A stretch of 36,734 bases of DNA. It comes from an uncultured Georgenia sp. GTDB lineage: Bacteria > Actinomycetota > Actinomycetes > Actinomycetales > Actinomycetaceae. Below, piece by piece: positions 23,257 through 33,059 of this stretch. Position 1 is the stretch's first letter. Each line of letters opens with the position of its first letter. Both the position numbers and the translations under genes were made by a program. The stretch lies in assembly GCF_937958535.1 (NCBI RefSeq), contig NZ_CALGNQ010000089.1, positions 1 to 36,734 of the forward strand, in the 5' to 3' direction. Below the pieces are notes generated by a model. That model was given only the letters and a program-made list of their open reading frames with translations. It was not told the DNA's origin and searched no databases.

Positions 23257-23861
23257 GCGCGCCTCCTCGCGGGCACCTCGGGCTCGCCGAGGGAGAGCAT
23301 GAGCCGGTTGGCCCAGTTGAAGAAGGCGGCGCCGTTGACGACGTCGAGGATCTCGTCGTCGCCCAGTCCGGCCGCGCGCAGCCGCTCGACGTGCTCGACG
23401 CGGAACCGGACCGGGGTGGCGGTGAGTGCCGCGGCCGCGGCGACGATGGCGTCCCACCGCTCGTCGAGCTGGGCGTCGGTGCCCTGGTCGAGCAGCCGGT
23501 CGACGTCCTCGCCGCGGCCGGAGAGCCGGGCGGCGAGGCGGGCGTGGACGGAGGCGCAGAAGACGCAGCCGTTGACCCGGGACGCCGCGGCGGCGGCGAG
23601 CTCGCGCTCGGGCCGGGGCAGCCCGCCGTCCTCGTTGTAGAACACGTCGTTGTCGAGCCGGGTGCGGGCACCGAGCAGCTCCGGGTCGCGGGCGAGCAGC
23701 CGGAAGTAGGGGAAGTCGGCGCGCTGCCGCTCCACGAGGCCCGCGTAGTGGCGCTCGGTGAGCTCCTCCGTGGCGAGTGGCTCGAGCCAGGGCACCCAGC
23801 CCAGGGGCTCGCGGGTGAAGGCGTCGGGGCGGTGCAGCCCGGGGTGGTGGTGGACGGTCAT
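23253..23861 (-). CDS. AhpD-like alkylhydroperoxidase-domain protein, Avi_7169-like
   Basis: A 202-residue protein of the carboxymuconolactone decarboxylase/AhpD superfamily. The redox motif CVFCASVH (CxxC and His, about residues 99-106) is intact in the core REREL-like helix bundle (PERELAAAAASRVNGCVFCASVHARLAARLSG). The N-terminal extension HPGLHRPDAFTREPLGWVPWLEPL is the feature of the Avi_7169 subfamily. It may remove a peroxide or act as an isomerase on the monooxygenase product. It overlaps both neighbours by 4 nt, so all three enzymes are co-translated. Confidence 0.9.
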   Translation of the reverse strand: MTVHHHPGLHRPDAFTREPLGWVPWLEPLATEELTERHYAGLVERQRADFPYFRLLARDPELLGARTRLDNDVFYNEDGGLPRPERELAAAAASRVNGCVFCASVHARLAARLSGRGEDVDRLLDQGTDAQLDERWDAIVAAAAALTATPVRFRVEHVERLRAAGLGDDEILDVVNGAAFFNWANRLMLSLGEPEVPARRRA

Positions 23862-24499
23862 CGGGGCTCTCCCGGGGTGGTGTGCAGGACGGACAGGCCG
23901 GCGGCGGCGCGCAGCTGGAAGGCGAGGTAGGAGACGAGCTGGGACAGCGTGACGACCCCGGTCGCGCTCCAGCCGGCGGCGACGAGCGCCCCCAGCCGCT
24001 CGGGGCGGGCATCGCGCGGGTGCAGCACGAGCAGCCGGGCGTGCTCGAGCGCGGCGGCCAGCCGCTCCCCCAGCACGTCGCGCGCCGTGGCGCGGTAGGG
24101 CGGTGCCGGGACGCTCTCGGCGGCCAGACCGGGCTCCCGGTAGGTGCCCACGGGCCCAGGGGTGGCGGCGGCGTCGGCCTCGTCCGTGAGCGCCGCGACG
24201 AGGGCGTCCGAGCCGCCGGCGGCCCGCAGCTCGCGCTCGTAGTGGGTGACGGCACGCCCGTCGCGGTGCAGCGCCGCGACGAAGACGGCGACGGCGAGCC
24301 GCTCGACGGCGCCGACCTCCGCGTCGTCGGCGGGCCGGAAGAGCAGGTCGTAGGCGGCCTGCGCCTCCCTCCGGGCGACGGGGCGCAGGTCGCGCAGCCG
24401 GTCGACGGGGCTGTCGGCGGGGATGCCCGCGAGGTCGCGGAGCACGTCGTCGCCGGCGAGACCGGACGGGTCGGTGCGGGTGAGGGCGTCGGTGGTCAT
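23858..24499 (-). CDS. CMD-domain protein without cysteine, Avi_7170-like
   Basis: A 213-residue helical protein of the carboxymuconolactone decarboxylase superfamily, recognised mainly by its place between the ATPase and the AhpD-like gene and by LVAAGWSATGVVTLSQLVSYLAFQLRAAAGLSVL. It contains no cysteine at all, so it cannot use the AhpD CxxC chemistry; it may be a structural partner of the CxxC protein or use another mechanism. AGGAG lies 7 nt before the ATG, 9 nt after the ATPase stop. The assignment to the Avi_7170 family rests on memory of that family and its neighbours. Confidence 0.85.
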   Translation of the reverse strand: MTTDALTRTDPSGLAGDDVLRDLAGIPADSPVDRLRDLRPVARREAQAAYDLLFRPADDAEVGAVERLAVAVFVAALHRDGRAVTHYERELRAAGGSDALVAALTDEADAAATPGPVGTYREPGLAAESVPAPPYRATARDVLGERLAAALEHARLLVLHPRDARPERLGALVAAGWSATGVVTLSQLVSYLAFQLRAAAGLSVLHTTPGEPR

Positions 24500-24508
24500 G
24501 TCGGGCTC

Positions 24509-26124
<1,616 letters not shown>

Positions 26125-26128
<4 letters not shown>

Positions 26129-27003
26129 CGCTCCCTCCCCAGCGACCTGCTGAGCCGGTTGGCGGCCAGCACGACGGCGACGATGACGAGCCCGGGCAGG
26201 GTGGTGACCCACCAGGCGGCCCCGAGCAGGTCGCGGCCCTGGGCGATGAGCATCCCCCACTCCGGGTCGGGCGGGGTGACGCCGTAGCCGAGGAAGCCCA
26301 GCGTCGACAGCGCAAGGATCGCGGCCCCGAACTGGAGGGCGGCGAGCGCGACCACCGGGCGCAGCGAGTTGCGCAGCACGTGGCGCCACAGCACCGCCAG
26401 CGGGCGGCCGCCGCTGCCGTAGGCCGCCTCGACGTAGTCGGTCGCGCGCACCTGGACCACCTCCGAGCGCACGAGCCGGGCGAAGCTCGCCACCGCGCCG
26501 ATGCCGACGGCGAGCGCGGCGTTGACCGTGCCCGGCCCGAGGAGGATGACGACGGTGAGCGCGAGCAGCAGACCCGGGATGGACAGCAGGACGTCGACGA
26601 GGCGCATGACGCCGTCCTCGACGAGCCCGCCGACGGAGCCGGCCACCACCCCGAGGAGCGTCCCCGCGCTCAGCCCGACGGTGACGGCGACGAGCGCTCC
26701 GGCGAGGGACTCCGAGGCGCCGTACACCACGCGGGAGAAGAGGTCGCGGCCGTTGGTGTCGGTCCCGAACGGGAACTCCGCGCTGGGCGGGTGGAGGCCC
26801 CGGGTGACGCTCGTGTAGGCGTCGTGCGGGGCGAAGGCGTCGGGGAAGAACGCCCACAGCAGGACGACGGCGATGACCGCCCAGGCGAGGAGCGGCCCCA
26901 CGGGCAGGGCGCGCCGCAGCCGGCGCACACGCCCGGTGGTCCTCGGCTCGGCCTCGGCGGGCCGGGTGCTCGGCGGTGCGGGCCGGGTGACGGTGGCGGT
27001 CAC
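26125..27003 (-). CDS. ABC importer permease, DppC type
   Basis: A 292-residue inner-membrane protein. A proline/threonine-rich cytoplasmic N-terminus precedes the first helix (LLAWAVIAVVLLWAFF). The DppC mark FGTDTNGRDLFSRVVYGA, the EAA loop (YVEAAYGSGGRPLAVLWRHVLRN) and the ending TLGFLGYGVTPPDPEWGMLI are present. The GTG at 27003 overlaps the stop of the DppB-type gene (GTGA); earlier in-frame residues belong to that gene read in another frame. Confidence 0.92.
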
Positions 27004-28016
27004 GGTCGGGCTCCTTCCAGCGGGCGGCCGGCAGCGGCCGGGACGGTGACGGCCGCGGGTGGCGTCGCCGTCGTCCGGGCGGTGCGGGCCTGACGGAGGC
27101 GGGGGTCGAGGACCGGGTAGAGCAGGTCGACGACGAGGTTGACGGTGACGAAGACGGCGGCCGCGACGAGGACGATGCCCTGCATGACGGGCAGGTCCTG
27201 GGCGGCGACGGCGAGGTTCGTCAGCCGGCCGAGCCCGTCGCGGGCGAAGACCGTCTCGGTCACGACGGAGCCGGAGACGAGCTCGGCGACGAGCAGCCCG
27301 CTGATGGTCAGCGTGGGCAGCAGCGAGTTGCGGGCGGTGTGCCGGGTCAGCGTCCACCAGCGCGAGGCCCCCTTCGCCTCCACGACGTGGACGAAGGGGC
27401 GGGTGCTCACGTCGTCGAGGGTGCGCAGGAGGATCTGGGCGAGCGGTGCGCTCACCGGGACCGCGAGCGTGAGCACCGGCAGGAGGAGCTGCTGCCAGCC
27501 CTCGGCGCCGATGATCGGCACCCAGCCGAGCCGGAAGGAGAACACCTGGAGCAGCACGATGCCGAGCCAGAACGCCGGGACCGACACGAACAGCGACGGC
27601 ACGGAGACGATGGCGTTGTGCAGCCAGGGCCGGCGCAGGTAGGTGGCGGCCAGGGCGAGGAGGACGGCGATCGCGGCGGCGGCGACGAACGCCAGCCCGG
27701 CGAGCTGGAGCGTCGCCGGTAGGGCGGCGCCGATCCGGTCGGCCACCGGGGTGGCCGTCTCGATCGAGTAGCCCAGGTCCCCGCGCAGCGTCCCGGACAC
27801 GGCGTGGACGTACTGGACGAGCAGCGGGTCGTCCACCCGGTAGTACTCGCGGATCATCGCGACCTGCTCGGCGGACAGGCCGAGCTCGGGGTTCTCGAAC
27901 TTGATGAGGATGCCGTCCCCGGGCAGGGCGGCGAGGAGCAGGAAGGACAGGGTGTAGGCGGCCCACAGGACGAGGACCGCCTGCCCGACCCTGCCCGCCA
28001 CGTATCGGGCGGTCAT
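27000..28016 (-). CDS. ABC importer permease, DppB type
   Basis: A 338-residue permease with the BPD_transp_1 core: first helix AVLVLWAAYTLSFLLLAALPG, the periplasmic region IREYYRVDDPLLVQYVHAV, later helices, and the coupling loop VVEAKGASRWWTLTRHTARNSLLP. The C-terminal 30 residues are a hydrophilic Ala/Thr/Pro tail absent in many homologues. It starts 3 nt after the binding-protein stop and overlaps the DppC-type start by 4 nt. Confidence 0.92.
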   Translation of the reverse strand: MTARYVAGRVGQAVLVLWAAYTLSFLLLAALPGDGILIKFENPELGLSAEQVAMIREYYRVDDPLLVQYVHAVSGTLRGDLGYSIETATPVADRIGAALPATLQLAGLAFVAAAAIAVLLALAATYLRRPWLHNAIVSVPSLFVSVPAFWLGIVLLQVFSFRLGWVPIIGAEGWQQLLLPVLTLAVPVSAPLAQILLRTLDDVSTRPFVHVVEAKGASRWWTLTRHTARNSLLPTLTISGLLVAELVSGSVVTETVFARDGLGRLTNLAVAAQDLPVMQGIVLVAAAVFVTVNLVVDLLYPVLDPRLRQARTARTTATPPAAVTVPAAAGRPLEGARP

Positions 28017-28019
28017 GGG

Positions 28020-29666
28020 TCAGCCCTCCGCGAGCCAGGTGTCGTACAGGTGGACGCGGCCGACCGGCTCCCAGCCGAAGCCGTGGACGTGGGGCGCCGC
28101 GGCGTAGGTCTGGGGCATCTCGTACAGCGGGATGGTCAGTGCGTTGTCGAGGAGGTAGCGCTGCACCTCGGCGGCCTTGGCGTAGCGGTCCTCGGTCTCG
28201 GCCAGGCCGGTGATCTCCTCCAGGAGCGCGTCGAGCTCGGCGCCCGCCCCGATGACGTAGTCCCGCTGGCCGCTGTGGAAGGCGCTGTACAGGACGTCGG
28301 GGTCGACCCGTCCGACGTGGCTGATGAGCACCCCGACGTCCGCGGCGTCGGCCATGCGCTGCACCTGGGTGGCGGGGTCGGGCAGGTCGATGTGGAGCTT
28401 GACCCCGATCTCCTCCCACTGCTGGGCGACGAGCTCGGCCGTCTGCTGGCCGAGCGGGAAGACCGCCGGGACCAGGGTGGTGAGCTCCAGCGGCTGTCCG
28501 TCCTTGCTGCGGAAGCCGTCGGGGCCGCGTACCCAGCCGGCCTCGTCGAGCAGCCGGTTGGCCTCCGCGACGTCGGGGGCCAGCTCGTCCGACAGGTCGA
28601 TGTAGCCGGTGGCGCCCGAGCTCAGCGAGGACGTCGCCACCGGGTAGTTCTCGGTGAAGAGCGTCTCGACGACGGCGGCGGTGTCGGTGGCCTTGAGCAG
28701 TGCGCGGCGCACCCGGACGTCGGCGAGCAGCGGGTTCGCCGGGCGCAGCGCGATCTGCGGGTTGACCCCGTTGGTCTGCGCGGCGAAGAGCTGGAACCCG
28801 GCGGCCTCGATCGTCGCCTCGTCGTAGGGCTGGACGGAGCGGATGGCGTCGGCCTGCCCCGAGGTGAGAGCGCCGATGCGCACGGAGTCCTCGGGGGTGA
28901 TGACGATGTGGATCTCGTCGAGGTACGCGCGGCCCTGGTGCTCGAGGTGTGGCGGGGCCCAGTCGTAGTCCTCCCGCACCGTCAGGGTGTACTCCTGCTC
29001 CGGGACGACCTCGCTGACCGTGAACGGGCCGGTGCCGACGACGTTCTCCAGCTGGCACTGCTCCTCGTAGGGCAGCTCGTACGTCGCGGGGGCGACGATG
29101 GCCGCCCCGACGACGGACGTCGCCTGGAGGAAGCCGGGCACCGGGGCGTCGAAGTGGAAGGCCACCGTGTGCTCGTCGACGACCTCCGAGCCCACGTAGT
29201 TGGAGACGAACTCCTGGGCGGGCAGGCCGAGCTCCTCGTCCCCGAGGCCGAAGTGGTCGAAGTTCGCGGCGACGACCTCGGCGGTCAGCGGGGTGCCGTC
29301 GGAGAAGGTGACGTCCTCGCGCAGGTGGAAGACGTACTCGGTGGCGTCCTCGGAGATGTCCCAGGACTCGGCGAGCCAGGGGTGGATCTCGCGGGTGTGC
29401 GGGTCCTGGTAGGTGAGCTTGTCACCGATCTGGTTGAGGATCGTGGCCACCGGGTAGTAGCCCGAGCCGCCGGCGTAGAAGCACGTCGGGAAGAGCGGCT
29501 CGAGGAAGGTGAGCGTGCCGCCGTAGCGGGGCTCGCCCTCGTCGGCCGCTGCCTCGCTCCCGGGGCTGCCGGAGCTGCTGCCGCCGCTGCTACAGGCGGA
29601 GAGGACCAGGGTCGTAGCGGCGAGTGCGGCTGCACTCGTCCACGTGCGGCGACGCGATGTCGTCAT
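28020..29666 (-). CDS. ABC importer substrate-binding lipoprotein, KPN_01854-like
   Basis: A 548-residue family 5 binding protein with signal and lipobox LVLSAC (lipidated Cys about residue 25) and a Ser/Gly linker. Segments EDYDWAPPHLEHQGRAYLD, ITPEDSVRIGALTSGQADAIR and TENYPVATSSL match my memory of the KPN_01854 family, whose genes sit with the LLM, AhpD-like and CMD genes found downstream here. It would capture the operon substrate at the cell surface. GAGAGGA about 8 nt before the ATG is a good ribosome site. It is the first gene of the seven-gene operon. Confidence 0.93.
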   Translation of the reverse strand: MTTSRRRTWTSAAALAATTLVLSACSSGGSSSGSPGSEAAADEGEPRYGGTLTFLEPLFPTCFYAGGSGYYPVATILNQIGDKLTYQDPHTREIHPWLAESWDISEDATEYVFHLREDVTFSDGTPLTAEVVAANFDHFGLGDEELGLPAQEFVSNYVGSEVVDEHTVAFHFDAPVPGFLQATSVVGAAIVAPATYELPYEEQCQLENVVGTGPFTVSEVVPEQEYTLTVREDYDWAPPHLEHQGRAYLDEIHIVITPEDSVRIGALTSGQADAIRSVQPYDEATIEAAGFQLFAAQTNGVNPQIALRPANPLLADVRVRRALLKATDTAAVVETLFTENYPVATSSLSSGATGYIDLSDELAPDVAEANRLLDEAGWVRGPDGFRSKDGQPLELTTLVPAVFPLGQQTAELVAQQWEEIGVKLHIDLPDPATQVQRMADAADVGVLISHVGRVDPDVLYSAFHSGQRDYVIGAGAELDALLEEITGLAETEDRYAKAAEVQRYLLDNALTIPLYEMPQTYAAAPHVHGFGWEPVGRVHLYDTWLAEG

Positions 29667-29694
29667 CGTGGCGGTCCTCTCTGCTCGTGCCTAC

Positions 29695-29716
29695 CCCCGC
29701 GTCGGGTGACGCGGGG
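29695..29716 (-). promoter_or_regulatory. Leader hairpin of the importer-monooxygenase operon
   Basis: CCCCGCGTC (29695-29703) and GACGCGGGG (29708-29716) are perfect complements around a 4-nt loop, 28 nt upstream of the binding-protein ATG on the minus strand. The upstream 190-bp gap contains further short repeats. It may end transcription from upstream or act as a leader structure. Confidence 0.5.
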
Positions 29717-29857
29717 CCTTGGGCTGCAGAGGTTGCCGCAGGGGGTGCGGACGGCGCAGGTGGGGTCCGAGCGGTGAGTGTTACCCGCCTCACCGGTCCG
29801 CTGGGTGAGACGGGGCTTGGAATCGGGCAGATCGGGCGCTAATGGCCCCCGGCCGGG

Positions 29858-30763
29858 TCACCGGCCGCCGAGGAGCAGGACGGCGTAGGGCCCGCCGGGT
29901 CCCATCGAGTAGCCCACACCGACGTGGGTGTACTTGGAGTTGAGCATGTTGGCACGGTGGACGGAGGAGTTCTTCCACCAGTCGACCATCCAGCTCGTCA
30001 CCGCGCTGGAGGACATCGAGGCGCCGCCGGTGTGCCGGATGATGTTCTCCCCGGCCGCGGACCAGCCGGAGCCGATCTGGGAGCGGTAGTTCGGGTTGTG
30101 CTGGAGGGTCTGGTTGGCGGCCATCCACTCGGCCCAGCTCTGGGCGACCTGGTCGAGGGTGCCGTTGCGCTCCAGGGTGTGGAGCCCGTTCTGTGCGCGG
30201 TAGTCGTTGACCATGGCGCCGATCGCGCGGCGCTCGCCGCCCGAGCCGGCGCTCACCGTGACCTGGGCGTCGTCCTCGGCGGGCTCACCGGCGTCGTCCT
30301 CATCGCCGCTGGTGCGGCTGGGCTGTGTGGTCTGTGCGGCGGCTTCCTGCGCGGCCGCGGCCGCCTCGCGCTCGGCGATCGCCCGCCGCTCGGCGTTCCG
30401 GCTGGCCGTCTGGATGTCCCGCACGTGGGTGACGTCCGGCTTGGGCAGCTCGACGTCCACCTCGAGCTCACCGAGCTCGACCTCCTCGTCCTCCGGCACC
30501 GTGATGCCCGGGCTGGCGGGGTGGTCGACCTCGAGGCCGAGCGCGGCCAGGCTCGCCGTGTCGGCGGCGGGGGCGTCCTCCTCGACGACGGCGGCCCCGC
30601 TGACGCCCGCGACCAGGGCGAGGCCCAGGCCACCGGCGAGGACGGTGCGGTAACGCCGCTGGAGGGCCGGGGCCACCCGGGCCCGGGTGCGGAGCAGGTG
30701 CTGGAGGGGTCCGAGGGTCGAGCTGTCCGCGGCGCGGTGACGGAGTCGGCGAGGTGCCGTCAC
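29858..30763 (-). CDS. CAP-domain (SCP/PR-1-like) surface protein
   Basis: A 301-residue protein. A basic cytoplasmic N-terminus (about 1-37) precedes one hydrophobic anchor or uncleaved signal (TVLAGGLGLALVAGVSGAAVV, about 40-60). Then comes an acidic linker with an Ala-rich helix (RNAERRAIAEREAAAAAQEAAAQT) and a CAP domain (about 180-301: MVNDYRAQNGLHTLERN, GENIIRHTG, WWKNSSVHRANMLNSKYTHVGVGYS). The domain lies outside the membrane. Bacterial CAP proteins are of unknown or varied activity. The GTG at 30763 has AAAGG 6 nt upstream. A possible MtrA-like site in its promoter suggests cell-wall regulation. Confidence 0.9.
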   Translation of the reverse strand: MTAPRRLRHRAADSSTLGPLQHLLRTRARVAPALQRRYRTVLAGGLGLALVAGVSGAAVVEEDAPAADTASLAALGLEVDHPASPGITVPEDEEVELGELEVDVELPKPDVTHVRDIQTASRNAERRAIAEREAAAAAQEAAAQTTQPSRTSGDEDDAGEPAEDDAQVTVSAGSGGERRAIGAMVNDYRAQNGLHTLERNGTLDQVAQSWAEWMAANQTLQHNPNYRSQIGSGWSAAGENIIRHTGGASMSSSAVTSWMVDWWKNSSVHRANMLNSKYTHVGVGYSMGPGGPYAVLLLGGR

Positions 30764-30885
30764 GGTGGGCCTTTCTCACTCCCCGGGGGCTGCCACCCCA
30801 CCGCCGCTGCGTCGTCGTCCACCGGACGGCGGCGGAAGGGGAACCGTCCGAGGGTCCCGCGCGGAGGGCTCGCGGGACACGGGCG

Positions 30886-30926
30886 ACCTTAACGCCACCC
30901 CGCGCCGAATGTCACGTTTTGGTCAC
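30886..30926 (-). promoter_or_regulatory. Promoter of the CAP-domain gene with an MtrA-like direct repeat
   Basis: On the minus strand GTGAC-n6-GTGAC spans 30911-30926. The second copy extends to GTGACA (30910-30915), which can serve as -35, with TAAGGT (30886-30891) as -10 and an 18-bp spacer. The repeat resembles GTnAC-type direct repeats described for the cell-wall response regulator MtrA. Confidence 0.5.
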
Positions 30927-30963
30927 GAAAGCGTGTCGAACGCCTCGTTCGGCTCGGACCGTG

Positions 30964-31626
30964 TCAGCGCAGCAGACCGGCGCGTTCCGCGTAGACGGCG
31001 ACCTGCACCCGGTTCCGCAGCCCCAGCTTGGTCTGGACGGCAGCGAGGTGTGCCTTGACGGTCGCCGCGGAGACGTAGAGCCGCGCGGCGATCTCGGCGT
31101 TGCTCAGCCCGTGGCCCACGGCAGCGGCGACCGCCCGTTCCCGCTCGGTCAGCTCGGCCAGCGCACCAGCCGCCTTCTCCCGGGCCGACCGGTCCTCGCT
31201 GCGCCGGTAGTGGTCGAGCAGCTGTCGGGTGCTGCGTGGCGAGAGGACGGCGTCCCCGGCCCGCACGGCCCGGACCGCGCCGATGATCTCCGCGGGCGAC
31301 GCGGTCTTGAGGAGGAACCCCTCCGCTCCGGCGTCCAGGCTCCGCAGCACCGCGTCGTCGACGTCCCACGTCGTCAGCGCGATGACCTGCGGCGGGTCCG
31401 GCAGCGCCCGCACCGCCCGCGTCGCCGCGATGCCGTCCATCCGCGGCATGCGCAGGTCCATGAGGACGACGTCGGGGTGGTGGCGCTGGACTGCCTCGAC
31501 CACCTCGTCGCCGTCACCGGCCTCCCCGACGACGGCGATCCCCGGGTCACTGCTCAGCAGCAGCCGGAGCCCGGACCGGACGAGCGGGTCGTCGTCGACC
31601 AGCAGGATCCGGTGCGTGTCAGACAT
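30964..31626 (-). CDS. NarL/FixJ-type response regulator
   Basis: A 220-residue regulator. The receiver domain (1-120) has the acidic pair in LLVDDDPLV, the phospho-acceptor Asp in VVLMDLRMPRMDG (about 57), Thr in ALTTWD and Lys in LLKTAS. The C-terminal LuxR-type helix-turn-helix reads LTERERAVAAAVGHGLSNAEIAARLYVSAATVKAHLAAVQTKLGLRNRVQ. It is the partner of the kinase encoded 25 bp upstream. TAGCAT lies 6 nt before the ATG, so it may also have its own leaderless transcript. Targets are unknown; the divergent DUF4352 gene is a candidate. Confidence 0.95.
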   Translation of the reverse strand: MSDTHRILLVDDDPLVRSGLRLLLSSDPGIAVVGEAGDGDEVVEAVQRHHPDVVLMDLRMPRMDGIAATRAVRALPDPPQVIALTTWDVDDAVLRSLDAGAEGFLLKTASPAEIIGAVRAVRAGDAVLSPRSTRQLLDHYRRSEDRSAREKAAGALAELTERERAVAAAVGHGLSNAEIAARLYVSAATVKAHLAAVQTKLGLRNRVQVAVYAERAGLLR

Positions 31627-31632
31627 GCCGCC

Positions 31633-31638
31633 ATGCTA
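31633..31638 (-). promoter_or_regulatory. -10 hexamer of the response regulator, leaderless arrangement
   Basis: TAGCAT on the minus strand, 6 nt before the ATG at 31626, in the 25-bp kinase/regulator gap. It would allow expression of the regulator without the kinase. Confidence 0.4.
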
Positions 31639-31651
31639 GGTCCGCTCGTGC

Positions 31652-32893
31652 TCAGCCCGGGCCACCGCGCCACGGGAGCTCGACGGTGACCCGGAAGGTG
31701 CGCCCGCCCTCGTCCAGCCCGTACCGCAGCGTGCCGCCGAGCAGCTCCACCCGCTCGGCGATCCCGCGCAGCCCCTGACCGCCCTGACCGGGTGCCGCCG
31801 GCGGCCCGTACGGGTTGCGGGCGTCGATGTACATGCCCCTGCTGGGACCGCCGTGGACCTCGAGGCGGATCGGTCGACCCGGTGCGTGCCGGCGGGCGTT
31901 GGTGAGCAGCTCCTGGACGATCCGGTACACCGCCCGGGCCAGTGCCGGGTCGGCGTGCTCGGCGCCATCGACGTAGACCGAGGAGCTCACCGGTGCGCCC
32001 GTGTCCACGGTCTCCGCGATCATCTCCGGCAGGTCGACCAGCGAGAGGTCCGGCTCGGCAGGTCCCGCCTCGAGCGGGTCGTTGAGCATGTCGAGCAGCG
32101 AGCGCAGGTCCTCCATCGCCCGGGCGGCGCTCTCCCGGACGAGACGTGCGCTCTCCCCGAGTGGACCGTCGGGCGGTGCGTGGGACTCCAGCGCCCCGGC
32201 GTGCAGGTTGAGCAGCGACAGCCGGTGCCCGAGGACGTCGTGCACCTCGCGGCCGATCCGTTCCCGCTCGAGCTGTCGTGCCAGCCGGTCGCCGAGCTGG
32301 TCGCTGGCGTGCTGGGCCGCGCTGACCTGCTGCGCGGAGACCGCCGCCTCCCGGCGGGCCCGGACGACGAGCCCCGACCCCACGGCGATCACCATCCCCA
32401 GGACGACGAAGAGCGGCGCCACCCACCAGCCGAGCTCGACCTCGGCCCCCTGGGCTGCGTCCGCGGGGGCGAACAGCAGCTTGACCAGCGAGGTGGACGA
32501 CGTGGAGCCCCGGGTGTCCCGGACCACGGTGACCGCCGTGGCAACGGCAGCGGCCGCGGCCGTCCACCACACGTAGGTGCCGCGCCGGCGCCCCACGAGC
32601 GACCCCAGAGCGACGAGCGCGGTCCAGGTCCCCAGCGGGAACACCAGCGCCACGGCGGAGGCGACGAGCGTCACCGTGTACGGGGCGCGGTGCCGCCACA
32701 GCAGCAGGAGGGGAAGGGTGAGGGCGAGGAGGGAGCCGAGCCCGAGGAGCAGGACCTGCCAGCCGACGTCGGTGCGATGGCCGGCCTCGGAGTAGGCGAG
32801 GCTCGTCAACGAGGCGCCCGCGCACAGGGTCCCCCAGAGCACCGTCCGCCACCACGGGGCGCTGCGCGCCGAGATGACCGTGCTCCGCTCCAT
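31652..32893 (-). CDS. Sensor histidine kinase, HisKA_3 (NarL-partner) type
   Basis: A 413-residue kinase. The N-terminal half holds about five membrane helices with short loops and no large external sensor. The dimerisation/phospho-acceptor helix carries REVHDVLGHRLSLLNLHAG (His about residue 222), followed by ATPase motifs IVQELLTNARRH (N box) and GQGLRGIAERVELLGG (G box); the D box is degenerate (DARNPYG). The short external loops suggest it senses a signal within or close to the membrane. The ATG at 32893 has TACGGT 6 nt upstream, fitting a leaderless mRNA. Longer frames run into the divergent gene. Confidence 0.93.
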   Translation of the reverse strand: MERSTVISARSAPWWRTVLWGTLCAGASLTSLAYSEAGHRTDVGWQVLLLGLGSLLALTLPLLLLWRHRAPYTVTLVASAVALVFPLGTWTALVALGSLVGRRRGTYVWWTAAAAAVATAVTVVRDTRGSTSSTSLVKLLFAPADAAQGAEVELGWWVAPLFVVLGMVIAVGSGLVVRARREAAVSAQQVSAAQHASDQLGDRLARQLERERIGREVHDVLGHRLSLLNLHAGALESHAPPDGPLGESARLVRESAARAMEDLRSLLDMLNDPLEAGPAEPDLSLVDLPEMIAETVDTGAPVSSSVYVDGAEHADPALARAVYRIVQELLTNARRHAPGRPIRLEVHGGPSRGMYIDARNPYGPPAAPGQGGQGLRGIAERVELLGGTLRYGLDEGGRTFRVTVELPWRGGPG

Positions 32894-32899
32894 GGCCAC

Positions 32900-32905
32900 A
32901 CCGTA
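32900..32905 (-). promoter_or_regulatory. -10 hexamer of the kinase gene, leaderless arrangement
   Basis: TACGGT on the minus strand, 6 nt before the ATG at 32893; no Shine-Dalgarno. Confidence 0.45.
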
Positions 32906-32931
32906 GGCGGCGGCCCCGACACCACGGCACC

Positions 32932-33000
32932 GCCGATCGGCCAGGACTCCGCCGTCGCAGCGTGGCCGAACGGTCACCGGGATCTGAGCGATCGGCCGAT
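32932..33000. promoter_or_regulatory. Paired palindromes in the kinase/DUF4352 divergent region
   Basis: GCCGATCGGC (32932-32941) and ATCGGCCGAT (32991-33000) are perfect 10-bp palindromes that share CGATCGGCC. They lie in the 166-bp gap between the divergent genes and may bind the NarL-type regulator. Such palindromes also arise by chance at this GC content. Confidence 0.35.
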
Positions 33001-33059
33001 GCCCGGGCAGCGGCGCACCGAGTTCGCTGGGGACGTACCGACGAACCAGGAGGACGACA

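Noticed and set aside
29667..29857. SAM-type riboswitch, suggested by GGCAACC (29731-29737 on the minus strand)
   Set aside because: Only this short element fits. I could not find the matching helices and conserved joining regions, so no riboswitch is called.
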